Numbered from the stretch's first letter, positions 1-9,382 are shown. The stretch: 64,000 nucleotides of DNA from an uncultured Clostridia bacterium (GCA_947625785.1 CANQPS010000001.1:124001-188000), one strand, 5' to 3'. Program-made: numbers and translations. The notes: generated by a model from the letters alone, not told the origin.

Positions 1-10
1 TGGTGATAAT

Positions 11-646
11 ATGAATAAAGGTAGGTTTATAGTATTTGAAGGTCTTGATGGTTCCGGTAAGGGAACACAAATCAAACTTACTGTTGATAAATTAAAAGCA
101 AACGGACATAATGTTTATTCAACAGCAGAACCGACTTCTTCTGCAACAGGTGGATTAATAAGAGATACACTTGGCGGATTTTCAAGGCGTTCTTCTTATG
201 AGTTGGGAGCATTATTTTTAACAGACAGAATTTTTCATAATATAAATGATATAAATGGTATAAAAAAATTTCTTGACAGCGGAATAGATGTTATATGTGA
301 CAGATATTATTATTCATCTTTTGCCTATCAGGGACTCGATGCTGATTTGCAATGGCTTATGGATATGAATTTGAATTGTCCTGAAATTACAAAACCGGAT
401 TTGTGTGTATATCTTGACATTTCGCCGGACAGATGTGATGAACGAATAAAAAATAATAGATTTTATACCGAAATTTTTGAGGATTATAATACAATAGTAC
501 AAACAAGAAACAGATTTTTTGAAGTGTTTAAAAGGCTTGATAAAGAAAATATCGTTATAATATCAGCAGACAGAGATGTTGAAAGTATAAACAATGATAT
601 TATGGCAGAAATAGAAAAAATTAAAAATAAAAACATATCTATATAA
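11..646 (+). CDS. tmk: Thymidylate kinase-like protein
   Basis: Probably phosphorylates dTMP to dTDP in the cytoplasm for DNA synthesis. Seen in the sequence: an N-terminal P-loop GLDGSGKGT (about residues 10-18), the EP of the TAEPTSS segment that contacts the sugar, and a DRYYYSSFAYQG motif near residue 97, which is the DRY/SSxAYQ signature of the family. The 211-residue length is normal. The ATG follows a GGTGATA ribosome binding site at the very edge of the window, so the upstream context is unknown. The neighbouring genes (CobW-type GTPases) are not the usual holB cluster, so this may be a second, divergent kinase rather than the housekeeping copy. Exact nucleotide specificity is inferred. 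Confidence 0.85.
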   Translation: MNKGRFIVFEGLDGSGKGTQIKLTVDKLKANGHNVYSTAEPTSSATGGLIRDTLGGFSRRSSYELGALFLTDRIFHNINDINGIKKFLDSGIDVICDRYYYSSFAYQGLDADLQWLMDMNLNCPEITKPDLCVYLDISPDRCDERIKNNRFYTEIFEDYNTIVQTRNRFFEVFKRLDKENIVIISADRDVESINNDIMAEIEKIKNKNISI

Positions 647-741
647 TAATTTATTATTTGCTCATTCATATTAATTGGTGTATAATATAAAGGCAGTATT
701 TTTTATATTTAATAATTTATATAAAAGGAAGGAAGCTTTGT

Positions 742-1830
742 ATGACAAAGATTGATATTTTTTCGGGATTTCTTGGTGCTGGTAAAACTACACTTATTAA
801 AAAACTTATTGCCGAGGCTTTTAAGGGCGAAAAAATCGTTCTTATAGAAAATGAGTTTGGCGAAATAGGCATAGACGGCGGATTTCTAAAAGAAGCCGGT
901 GTCCAGATAAATGAAATGAATTCAGGGTGTATATGCTGTTCACTTGTAGGTGATTTTGGCAAGGCACTTGAGAAAGTTTTAACAGAATATACACCGGATA
1001 GAATTTTGATTGAACCTTCGGGTGTTGGTAAACTGTCTGATGTTATAAAAGCTGTATCTAAGGTTGTAACAGACGAAGTTGTTTTAAATAGTTTTGTTAC
1101 AGTTGCAGATGCTTCTAAATGTAAAATGTATATGAAAAACTTCGGTGAATTTTATAATAATCAAATTGAAAATGCAAGCACTATTATTTTGAGCAGAACC
1201 CAAAATATTTCCGAGGATAAACTTAATAAATGTATTGAATTACTTCGTTCTCTTAATGATAAGGCAAGTGTTGTTACAACGCCTTGGGATAATTTAACAG
1301 GCAAACAAATTTTAACAGCTATTGAAAATAAAAATTCATTATTAGATGAGTTAATGAGTGATGAAGAAGTTTGTCCTGAATGTGGACATCATCACGACCA
1401 CGATGAAGAATGTCACCACGAACACCATCACGACCACGACGAGGAATGTCACCACGAACACCATCACGACCACGACGAAGAATGTCACCACGAACACCAT
1501 CACGACCACGACGAAGAATGTCACCACGAACACCATCATCACCATCACGCTGATGAAGTATTTACAAGTTGGGGTAAAGAAACAACTAAAAAGTTTACCA
1601 TTGCTGAAATCGAGGAAATACTCAAAAATCTTAATGATACAGAAAAATATGGTATTATTTTAAGGGCAAAAGGTATTGTCCAAGGAACTGACGGTGAGTG
1701 GATACATTTTGATTTCGTCCCAGAGGAAAGTAATATCAGAATAGGCTGCTCTGATTATACAGGCAGACTTTGTGTTATAGGCTCAAAAATTAACGAACCA
1801 GAGCTTAAGAAACTTTTTAAATTAATTTAA
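742..1830 (+). CDS. CobW/ZNG1-type metallochaperone GTPase with expanded His-rich tract
   Basis: A G3E-family GTPase of the CobW/YjiA/ZNG1 type, thought to use GTP to deliver a metal (often zinc) to client proteins. Visible: P-loop GFLGAGKTT (residues 9-17), the family metal motif CICC (63-66), a guanine-specificity-like segment, and a CobW C-terminal domain from about residue 280. Between them, residues 216-271 are almost entirely His, Asp, Glu and Cys and are built from four copies of a 12-residue unit, a likely metal-binding or storage arm. The ATG is preceded by GGAAGGA. A weak promoter (TATAAT at 681-686) lies upstream. It probably forms an operon with the next CobW-like gene 21 bases downstream. 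Metal identity is inferred; cobalt or nickel remain possible. Confidence 0.9.
   Translation: MTKIDIFSGFLGAGKTTLIKKLIAEAFKGEKIVLIENEFGEIGIDGGFLKEAGVQINEMNSGCICCSLVGDFGKALEKVLTEYTPDRILIEPSGVGKLSDVIKAVSKVVTDEVVLNSFVTVADASKCKMYMKNFGEFYNNQIENASTIILSRTQNISEDKLNKCIELLRSLNDKASVVTTPWDNLTGKQILTAIENKNSLLDELMSDEEVCPECGHHHDHDEECHHEHHHDHDEECHHEHHHDHDEECHHEHHHDHDEECHHEHHHHHHADEVFTSWGKETTKKFTIAEIEEILKNLNDTEKYGIILRAKGIVQGTDGEWIHFDFVPEESNIRIGCSDYTGRLCVIGSKINEPELKKLFKLI
1390..1533 (+). repeat. Four tandem 36-bp units inside the CobW gene
   Basis: Four in-frame copies of a 36-bp unit run at 1390-1425, 1426-1461, 1462-1497 and 1498-1533. Each encodes HHDHDEECHHEH. The copies differ only at third positions near the Asp/Glu codons, so the array looks like recent slippage or unequal-crossover expansion. 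It is followed by five more His codons. Confidence 0.95.
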
Positions 1831-1851
1831 TCCGGAAAGGTTGATTTATAA

Positions 1852-2796
1852 ATGGCACAGATACCGGTTTACCTTTTTTTAGGGTTTTTGGAAAGCGGAA
1901 AAACAAGTTTTATTCAAAGAACACTTTTAGACAGCAGATTCCAAGATAGAGAAGACAGAACATTTATTGTGCAGTGTGAAGAAGGGGAAGAAGAAATCAG
2001 CACAAAAGATGTATTGGGTCAGGTTGTAGTATTTAATGTTGAGGATAAGGAGGATTTCAATGCTAAAAATCTTGAAAAAGCCTTTAAAAACAGTAAATGC
2101 GACAGAGTATTGATTGAATATAATGGTATGTGGACGATAAACGAACTTGCTCAGAATTTGCCAAGAACTTGGCAAATTTGTCAAGTAATGCTTATGGTTG
2201 ATATGACAACATTTGATGTATATTCAAATAATATGCGTTCTTTGATTGTTGATAAACTTCAGATAACAGAATTAGTTGCTTTTAATAGATGTGAAGGTGA
2301 AATTAATAAAGAAAGATACCATAGTTTAGTAAGGTCTTTAAATAGACGAGCAGATATATTATTTGAATATAAAAACGGTAAAGTAGAGTATGATGATATT
2401 CCAGACGAGTTGCCATACGATATAAATGCAGATGAAATTATTATAAAAGATGATGACTTTGCTGTATTTTATATGGATATTATGGAAGAACCTGAAAAGT
2501 ATAACGATAAAATTGTAAAATTTAAGGCTCTGGCAGGTAAAAATTCAAAGTTACCGTTTAACAATTTTATTTCCGGCAGAATGTGTATGACTTGTTGTGC
2601 TGATGATATTCAATATATAGGATTTTTAAGCAGATACGGTGATGTATCTAAAATTAAAAATAAAACATTTTATTATATTACTGCGAAAGTTAAAGCAGAG
2701 AATAATCCTGTTTATGATGGGGTAGGACCTATACTTGACATTATGACAGCATCTCCTACAAGTAAACCAGATGAAGAAATAGTTTATTTCAGATAA
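1852..2796 (+). CDS. CobW-like P-loop GTPase fused to a DUF1980 (YcgQ/TIGR03943)-like domain
   Basis: The N-terminal half is a CobW-like NTPase with P-loop GFLESGKTS (residues 11-19), but it lacks the CxCC metal motif of the upstream paralogue. The C-terminal third (about 200-314) resembles the DUF1980/TIGR03943 domain of Bacillus YcgQ: a PEKYNDKIVKFKA segment, then SGRMCMTCCADD (Cys245, Cys248, Cys249), where the family has RFVMTCCxAD. YcgQ-type proteins work with a DUF318 permease, and that partner is not present here. The start ATG follows GGAAAGG. The gene is 21 bases after the first CobW gene and is closed by a hairpin at 2804-2851. A role in metal homeostasis with its neighbour is inferred. 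Confidence 0.75.
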   Translation: MAQIPVYLFLGFLESGKTSFIQRTLLDSRFQDREDRTFIVQCEEGEEEISTKDVLGQVVVFNVEDKEDFNAKNLEKAFKNSKCDRVLIEYNGMWTINELAQNLPRTWQICQVMLMVDMTTFDVYSNNMRSLIVDKLQITELVAFNRCEGEINKERYHSLVRSLNRRADILFEYKNGKVEYDDIPDELPYDINADEIIIKDDDFAVFYMDIMEEPEKYNDKIVKFKALAGKNSKLPFNNFISGRMCMTCCADDIQYIGFLSRYGDVSKIKNKTFYYITAKVKAENNPVYDGVGPILDIMTASPTSKPDEEIVYFR

Positions 2797-2803
2797 GAAT
2801 ATA

Positions 2804-2860
2804 AAATAAACCATAACTGTTGTTTCAATAAACATTTGTTATGGTTTATTTATTTTATTG
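2804..2860 (+). terminator. Intrinsic terminator after the CobW pair
   Basis: Perfect 14-bp arms (2804-2817 and 2838-2851) with a 20-base loop, followed by a T-rich run. It ends the CobW operon just upstream of an independent promoter. Confidence 0.75.
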
Positions 2861-2880
2861 ATAAATTTAAAAATTTATGC

Positions 2881-2909
2881 TTGACAATCATTGTATTATG
2901 GTTTATACT
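2881..2909 (+). promoter_or_regulatory. Sigma-A promoter of the membrane protein gene
   Basis: TTGACA (2881-2886), 17-bp spacer, TATACT (2904-2909). A near-consensus vegetative promoter 45 bases before the start codon of the next gene. Confidence 0.8.
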
Positions 2910-2953
2910 AAAATTTGTAAATTGATTTTTTTAGGATTAAGGGGTAGGTAATT

Positions 2954-3664
2954 ATGACATCAGTATTATGGTACATATTGTCAACGATAGTAAGTTTAAT
3001 ACTTTCGGCTTTTGTGTTTAATTTTTTTGGGCAAATTATAGCTGAAAATCCAACTATTCAATCAGATAAAATGGATTTCATTTTTTCAAAAATAAGTGAA
3101 CTTGAACATTATTTTATTGATGTTAGTTTTGGATATAAGGCTTTAATATGTTTGACAGCAATAATTATTGTTATATTATTGTTGTTATTTTGTCGTCTTG
3201 ATGAACATTTAAAAAAATTACCTTTCGGGGAAGTTCTGGAAGATTTTTTTGGGGATAGTCCATTTGAAGATAAATGGTTTTTAAGACTTATGCCCGGAGG
3301 AATTTTTACGATTTATGTTTTTATTCGTTTTGGAGTAGGGTGTTTCAATAGTAAAATTAAATTTGATATAGGTAATTTCAGTTTAACAGGTCAAGGATAT
3401 ACATTTTTTGAATGGATAACTCAAGTGTTCTACTTTTTGATAATTTTTGCTATGATTTGGATGATACTTGATTCATTTTTGAGTGCAGGATTGATAGGTG
3501 GAATATTTCACGCAATAGCTATAACAACAGCAAATTTAATTATGTTATTTTTAGGTCTTCTGCTTGGTGCATTTACAGTAATTATTATATTATTAGCCTT
3601 AGCAGTAATTGTTGTTATTATAGTTATTAAGATTATATTGCTGATTTTATATTTATTTGTATGA
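2954..3664 (+). CDS. Integral membrane protein, unknown function
   Basis: I do not recognise the family. The 236-residue protein has a hydrophobic segment at the N-terminus, a second near residues 55-80, a charged, Phe-rich central loop (DEHLKKLPFGEVLEDFFGD), and three or four further membrane segments. The C-terminal 60 residues are almost pure Ile, Leu and Val. No catalytic motif is visible. It is a single-gene unit with its own near-consensus promoter and an AAGGGGTAG ribosome binding site, and it is followed by 218 non-coding bases before groES. The strong promoter argues for a real expressed gene. Confidence 0.75.
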   Translation: MTSVLWYILSTIVSLILSAFVFNFFGQIIAENPTIQSDKMDFIFSKISELEHYFIDVSFGYKALICLTAIIIVILLLLFCRLDEHLKKLPFGEVLEDFFGDSPFEDKWFLRLMPGGIFTIYVFIRFGVGCFNSKIKFDIGNFSLTGQGYTFFEWITQVFYFLIIFAMIWMILDSFLSAGLIGGIFHAIAITTANLIMLFLGLLLGAFTVIIILLALAVIVVIIVIKIILLILYLFV

Positions 3665-3760
3665 TTTGATATAGAACCATTTTAATAAAAAATAGTAAAA
3701 TTGATTAATAAAGTATGAATTTTATTAATAAGTTAGTTCAATTGTTAAAAAATTATTAAA

Positions 3761-3789
3761 CTGTCAAAATTTACTTGATTTTTTATAAT
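3761..3789 (+). promoter_or_regulatory. groESL promoter
   Basis: CTGTCA (3761-3766), 17-bp spacer, perfect TATAAT (3784-3789). The predicted start of transcription near 3796 places the CIRCE operator at the very 5' end of the message, as expected for HrcA control. Confidence 0.7.
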
Positions 3790-3797
3790 AAAGGTAT

Positions 3798-3844
3798 TAG
3801 AATATATTTAGCACTCGAAAAGTTAGAGTGCTAAATATATTCTA
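3798..3844. promoter_or_regulatory. CIRCE operator (HrcA site) with extended arms
   Basis: The canonical TTAGCACTC-N9-GAGTGCTAA lies at 3808-3834. Base complementarity continues outward without a mismatch, giving 19-bp arms at 3798-3816 and 3826-3844. HrcA represses groESL through this element and releases it on heat or protein-folding stress. Confidence 0.97.
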
Positions 3845-3876
3845 TATAAAACTTTCTTATAATACAAGGAGGATAA

Positions 3877-4164
<288 letters not shown>

Positions 4165-4192
4165 TTTCTTTTATTTTACTTTTAGTATATAA

Positions 4193-5845
<1,653 letters not shown>

Positions 5846-5876
5846 TAAAAATCATTTTATTAATAAATTTAATTAT

Positions 5877-5912
5877 GATAACTCTTGAATGATAACTTAT
5901 TCAAGAGTTATC
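5877..5912 (+). terminator. Hairpin terminator after groEL
   Basis: Perfect 14-bp arms (5877-5890 and 5899-5912) around an 8-base loop. The downstream T-tract is broken, so termination strength is uncertain. Confidence 0.6.
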
Positions 5913-5939
5913 TATTTATTAAAAAAATTTTTAAAACTA

Positions 5940-5967
5940 TTGACATTCTTATAAAATGTTGTATAAT
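5940..5967 (+). promoter_or_regulatory. tRNA-Gln promoter
   Basis: Fully consensus TTGACA (5940-5945) and TATAAT (5962-5967) with a 16-bp spacer, ending 13 bases before the mature tRNA. Confidence 0.85.
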
Positions 5968-5979
5968 AGTGGGTAGTGG

Positions 5980-6050
5980 TGCGGAATTGTGTAAAGGTAG
6001 CACAGCAGACTCTGACTCTGTTTGTATGGGTTCGAATCCTATTTCCGCAG
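5980..6050 (+). tRNA. tRNA-Gln, anticodon CTG
   Basis: Acceptor TGCGGAA pairs with TTCCGCA, with discriminator G at 6050 and no encoded CCA. The D arm has a GTGT/GCAC stem, the anticodon arm is GCAGA-CTCTGAC-TCTGT, giving anticodon CTG, and the T arm is ATGGG-TTCGAAT-CCTAT. CTGAC in the loop matches the usual Gln context. It is a single tRNA with its own consensus promoter and a terminator immediately after it. Confidence 0.93.
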
Positions 6051-6057
6051 TTTTTAT

Positions 6058-6097
6058 AAATGTCACAGAAAAAGATTTTTTTTCTGTGACATTTTGT
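6058..6097 (+). terminator. Terminator after tRNA-Gln
   Basis: Near-perfect 16-bp arms (6058-6073 and 6079-6094) with a run of T residues in the descending strand, directly after the tRNA. Confidence 0.8.
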
Positions 6098-6184
6098 ATA
6101 GTTATGTTTTTATTAAGTGAATTAATAGTCCAATAGATATAAAAGATATTTAGAATTTGTTAATATTAATGTTGAAGTGATGTT

Positions 6185-7300
6185 ATGAAGAAATTTTTTT
6201 ATTATGGGTGTACTAAGGAAGAATACGAAAGTTGTAAAAAACTAAGAGATGCTATGAATGAAAAAATAGTTAAAGCTATTTCAACAGTGTCGGGAATTTT
6301 GGAACTTATTTTAGGATTGGTGTCATTAGTAGTTCCGATAGCCGGCAAATATGGCTATTTATATATTATTTATGGAACGGTTTTATCGTTGCTTGCTATC
6401 TCAATAAGAACAAAGCGATTTCATTTAAATCCGACAATTCAGATATATATACTTATGTTGGTTACATATTCATTGGGAATTACAATAACTGTTCCCTCGG
6501 CAGAAGAAAAAGCTATTACATTTATTGTAATGATTGTAACAATGCCATTTCTTTTTGTTGATGTTTCTTGGAGAATGGAAATATTTATGATAATTATTTC
6601 GGCAATTTATTGCATAATTGCTTTTAATGTTAAAAATCCTGAGATAGCACAGGAAGATATGTATAATGTAATATGTTTTGCCGGCGGAGCGTTGGTTGTA
6701 CAATATATGGTAAATAAAAATATTGTTATGGGTTTTGTAAGCCGAGTAAAAAATGAACAGTTGCTTATTGCGTACGATAAAGCCCAGGAGGAGCTTAAAA
6801 TAAAGGCCTGTACTGATTTAATGACAGGATTATATAACCGTACATATTTTACTAATGAAGCTATACATTTTTTTGAAAACTGTCAAAGACTTAATGATAT
6901 AGGATATCTGGTTATGATGGATTTGGATAAGTTTAAAAAAATTAATGATACATTCGGTCATCAGGTAGGAGATAAAGTTATTATAAATGTAGCCAAAATT
7001 ATAAATGAAAATCTTAAAGGTGAGGAGTATGGTGCAAGATTAGGCGGTGATGAATATATATTTGTATTGGCTGAGCGATTTCACCCGGAAACAGTAAAAA
7101 GTGCAATTTCAAATATATTAGAAGGAGTACACTCAATTCAATTAAAAGATAATACATTTGTTTCCGGTTCAATAGGAGTAATTTCTGTATCTTCAGGCGA
7201 GTTAATATTTGATAATATGTACCGTTCTGCTGACAACGCATTATATAAGGCAAAGGCGGATGGAAGAAATCAGATAGTATTCGGGAAATATAAAGTTTAA
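6185..7300 (+). CDS. Membrane-bound GGDEF diguanylate cyclase
   Basis: Likely makes cyclic di-GMP from two GTP. The N-terminal half (about residues 30-200) has five or six hydrophobic segments that resemble a membrane sensor module. From about residue 205 a GGDEF domain follows: DLMTGLYNRTYF, DLDKFKKINDTFGHQVGD, then GGDEY at residues 287-291 as the active site, and DNALYKAKADGRNQ at the end. No RxxD inhibitory site is seen just before GGDEY, so product inhibition by the usual site is unlikely. The ATG follows GAAGTGATG. It is a single gene between the tRNA unit and a shared terminator. The signal sensed is unknown. Confidence 0.9.
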   Translation: MKKFFYYGCTKEEYESCKKLRDAMNEKIVKAISTVSGILELILGLVSLVVPIAGKYGYLYIIYGTVLSLLAISIRTKRFHLNPTIQIYILMLVTYSLGITITVPSAEEKAITFIVMIVTMPFLFVDVSWRMEIFMIIISAIYCIIAFNVKNPEIAQEDMYNVICFAGGALVVQYMVNKNIVMGFVSRVKNEQLLIAYDKAQEELKIKACTDLMTGLYNRTYFTNEAIHFFENCQRLNDIGYLVMMDLDKFKKINDTFGHQVGDKVIINVAKIINENLKGEEYGARLGGDEYIFVLAERFHPETVKSAISNILEGVHSIQLKDNTFVSGSIGVISVSSGELIFDNMYRSADNALYKAKADGRNQIVFGKYKV

Positions 7301-7315
7301 TATTTTATTTAAAAG

Positions 7316-7352
7316 AGGCAGTAAACTCAGTCAAAAGTTTACTGCCTTTTAT
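7316..7352. terminator. Bidirectional terminator between convergent genes
   Basis: 12-bp arms (7316-7327 and 7336-7347) around an 8-base loop, with T-runs suited to the plus-strand cyclase and A-runs suited to the minus-strand HAD gene. Confidence 0.8.
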
Positions 7353-7355
7353 TAT

Positions 7356-8063
7356 TTAGCTTATTTTATCAATATAAGATAAAAGTTCATCAAAACTTCC
7401 GTTAGGGTAAACGGAAATATCTTCATTATTTTTATTAATTATACAGTCGCTAAGTAAAAACACTTTAATACCTAATTTTTCAGCTATCATATCTTCATCA
7501 ATATTATTTCCGACCATTAAACATTCATTAGGTTTAGCGTTTATTTTTTTGAGGAAATCTCGGTAATAATCAAGATTAGGTTTACAGTAATTACTATTTT
7601 CGTATGTACTGTAAAGTATAAAATCATCAGGTTCAAGTCCTGCCCATTTAATGCGGCTTTCGGTAGCCGTTTTTGGAAATATAGGATTTGTTGCCAAGGC
7701 TATTTTATATCCCAATTTTTTAAGTTTTAGTGTAGTTTCTTTCGCCTTAGGATTAAATCCACAGCTTTCTTTTACAAGCTGAAATTCATTTGTGTAATAT
7801 TCATCAAATATAGATTTATCTTGATAAACCTTATCACCATATATGCTTGCAAATTTTTCCCAAAATGCTTTTTCATTAGTCCTTGAACCATCATTAATTA
7901 TCATAGCTTTTGTAGCTGACCATACATCATTTACTAAATTTTTTGGATTATATCCAAATGGTGCTACTTTAACAGCCATTCTCTTAAAGTAATCTTTTTC
8001 AAAGGTTTTTTCGTCCATAGGAAGCAAAGTACCGTCTAAATCAAATAATATAAATTTTATCAT
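7356..8063 (-). CDS. HAD-family hydrolase (phosphatase)
   Basis: A haloacid-dehalogenase-superfamily phosphatase of 235 residues, substrate unknown. Seen: motif I FDLDGTLLP at the N-terminus (nucleophile Asp), motif II around LATNPIF, motif III Lys in SNYCKPNLDYY, and motif IV GNNIDEDMIAEKLG. The start is placed at 8063 because the ATG there is preceded by a perfect AGGAGG ribosome binding site; the reading frame extends ten codons further but without such a site. The transcript ends at the shared terminator. Organisation and motifs fit a subfamily I phosphatase or phosphoglycolate-phosphatase-like enzyme. Confidence 0.88.
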   Translation of the reverse strand: MIKFILFDLDGTLLPMDEKTFEKDYFKRMAVKVAPFGYNPKNLVNDVWSATKAMIINDGSRTNEKAFWEKFASIYGDKVYQDKSIFDEYYTNEFQLVKESCGFNPKAKETTLKLKKLGYKIALATNPIFPKTATESRIKWAGLEPDDFILYSTYENSNYCKPNLDYYRDFLKKINAKPNECLMVGNNIDEDMIAEKLGIKVFLLSDCIINKNNEDISVYPNGSFDELLSYIDKIS

Positions 8064-8153
8064 AAGTCCTCCTATTAATTTAATATAATACAAATTATAT
8101 TATATTTATCTGTTTTAATCAAGCCTTATTAAAACAGATTTTAAAGGCGGTGG

Positions 8154-8320
8154 CGGGGCTTTGCCCCACACCCCATAAGGGTTCCACCCTTAACCCGCAA
8201 GCCTTTTGAAAAAGGCTTGACCGAAAACTTTTGCTTTAAAAATAAAAGTTTTTGAAAGTTTTAAGAGAACTTTTTTCAAAAAGTTCTCTTAACGGGTCGA
8301 GGGCATAGCCCTCGTGACAG
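8154..8320. repeat. Hairpin-rich intergenic repeat, copy 1
   Basis: A 167-bp unit with five consecutive inverted repeats: GGGGC/GCCCC (8155-8167), AAGGGT/ACCCTT (8177-8191), AAGCCTTTT/AAAAGGCTT (8199-8218), 15-bp arms at 8261-8275 and 8278-8292, and GAGGGC/GCCCTC (8299-8313). Its composition differs sharply from the AT-rich flanks, which suggests a dispersed intergenic element. Confidence 0.9.
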
Positions 8321-8486
8321 CGGGGCTTTGCCCCACACCCCATAAGGGTTCTACCCTTAACCCGCAAGCCTTTTGAAAAAGGCTTGACCGAAAACTTTTG
8401 CCTTAAAAAAGTAAAAAGTTTTTGAGAGTTTTAAGAGAACTTTTTTCAAAAAGTTCTCTTAACGGGTCGAGGGCATAGCCCTCGTG
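8321..8486. repeat. Hairpin-rich intergenic repeat, copy 2
   Basis: A direct tandem repeat of copy 1 with the same five hairpins. Differences are a few substitutions and 3 extra bases in the A/T-rich middle. It ends at CCTCGTG before unique sequence. Confidence 0.9.
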
Positions 8487-8603
8487 GGGGTGGTGCAACG
8501 ACCTGTTTTCGATATATTTACAAAGAAATCAACATTTTTTTGCAAAACTCTCATATTTATAAAACAGTTAATATAATTTTTTTGCAAAAGTTATAAAAAG
8601 TTA

Positions 8604-8632
8604 TTGACTTTTAATTGTGGTTAGTGTATGAT
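8604..8632 (+). promoter_or_regulatory. sigH promoter
   Basis: TTGACT (8604-8609), 17-bp spacer, TATGAT (8627-8632), about 37 bases before the proposed GTG start. Confidence 0.7.
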
Positions 8633-8668
8633 GTATATGTGCTTTAAAATAATTGTGAGGTGAATATA

Positions 8669-9241
8669 GTGGATAATCTCGATGATAATGATGATATTCA
8701 ACTCTCACTTATGGCAAAGCAAGGAAATGATTTGGCTTTCTATGAACTTATGATGCGTTATCTCCCATTTATTAAAAGCAAGGCATATAATGCAAGTGGC
8801 ACTAACGGTGTTGAATATGACGATTTGTTACAGGAAGGTTTACTTGGTTTATTGTCTGCCGTTAAATCATTCAATTCAAATTCAAACACAGAATTTTCTG
8901 CTTATGCTTGTGTATGTATAAGAAATCGAATTATATCCGCTTGTCGCACAGCTTCAACACAGAAAAACTTATTTCTTAATTCATTTGTTTCACTTAATGA
9001 CGATATGTTTGATATTCCTGCCGGTTTCGATACTCAGCCGGAGGAAGTCTTTATAAACAAAGAAAATCTTAAGGTTATTAATGATAAAATAGCAAATATT
9101 CTTTCATATCAAGAAAGAAAAGTTATAACATTAAGACTTATAGGTTATTCATATAAAGAAATAGCAAGTATCCTGTCAATCACACCAAAAAAAGTTGATA
9201 ATTATTTACAGAGTATTAAAAGAAAAATTAATATGAAGTAA
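8669..9241 (+). CDS. sigH: RNA polymerase sigma-H factor (Spo0H-like)
   Basis: A sigma-70-family factor closest in pattern to SigH/Spo0H, which drives early-stationary and pre-sporulation transcription. Seen: region 2 with YDDLLQEGLLGLLSAVKSF and FSAYACVCIRNRI, the family-typical linker TASTQKNLFLNSFVSLND, and region 4 helix-turn-helix LSYQERKVITLRLIGYSYKEI. The length of about 190 residues fits. I start it at the GTG at 8669 because GTGAGGTGA (8655-8663) then serves as its ribosome binding site; a GTG at 8660 would overlap that site. It is the first regulator of the sporulation chain represented in this window (with SpoIIGA and SigE). Confidence 0.9.
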   Translation: MDNLDDNDDIQLSLMAKQGNDLAFYELMMRYLPFIKSKAYNASGTNGVEYDDLLQEGLLGLLSAVKSFNSNSNTEFSAYACVCIRNRIISACRTASTQKNLFLNSFVSLNDDMFDIPAGFDTQPEEVFINKENLKVINDKIANILSYQERKVITLRLIGYSYKEIASILSITPKKVDNYLQSIKRKINMK

Positions 9242-9255
9242 GTATCAAATAAATA

Positions 9256-9347
9256 TGCCCGGGTAGCTTACAATCAGAAGAGCGTTGAACTTATATGTTT
9301 AAAAATATAAATCAAAGATGTCGGTGCAATTCCGTCCAAATGGGCAA
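9256..9347 (+). ncRNA. tRNA-like element with expanded anticodon arm
   Basis: A cloverleaf-like segment: acceptor-like TGCCC (9256-9260) with GGGCA (9342-9346), TA at the position 8-9 equivalents, D arm GCTT/GAGC (9266-9269, 9280-9283), T arm GTCGG-TGCAATT-CCGTC (9320-9336, one mismatch, 7-base loop), but an anticodon arm replaced by a long hairpin (TTGA/TCAA outer, TTATAT/ATATAA inner, 9285-9315). No normal anticodon loop or CCA is present. It is either a decayed tRNA or a structured leader of the downstream gene. Confidence 0.5.
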
Positions 9348-9382
9348 AAATATTTTTATCCAAAAAAGTGAGGTAAATCACA

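Larger units (their letters stand above)
8094..8668. other. Intergenic region with a palindrome, two long repeats and the sigH promoter
   Basis: No gene is supported here. The region holds a perfect 10-bp-arm palindrome (8110-8137), two tandem copies of a hairpin-rich repeat (8154-8486, listed separately) that are more GC-rich than the surroundings, an AT-rich stretch, and the sigH promoter at 8604-8632. Confidence 0.85.

Noticed and set aside
1390..1533. CRISPR-like regular repeats
   Set aside because: The units are contiguous with no spacers and encode protein in frame.
1351..1548. Antisense frame rich in Val and Phe, and a +2 frame rich in Thr, across the His-rich repeats
   Set aside because: Both are products of the 36-bp repeat read in other frames; no ribosome binding sites or families fit, and the CobW frame is clear.
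5885..6136. 83-codon open frame over the tRNA region
   Set aside because: It runs through the groEL terminator, the tRNA-Gln promoter and the tRNA itself.
8154..8486. Transcription attenuator or riboswitch for sigH
   Set aside because: The hairpins precede the sigH promoter, so they are not in its leader; tandem duplication fits a repeat element better.
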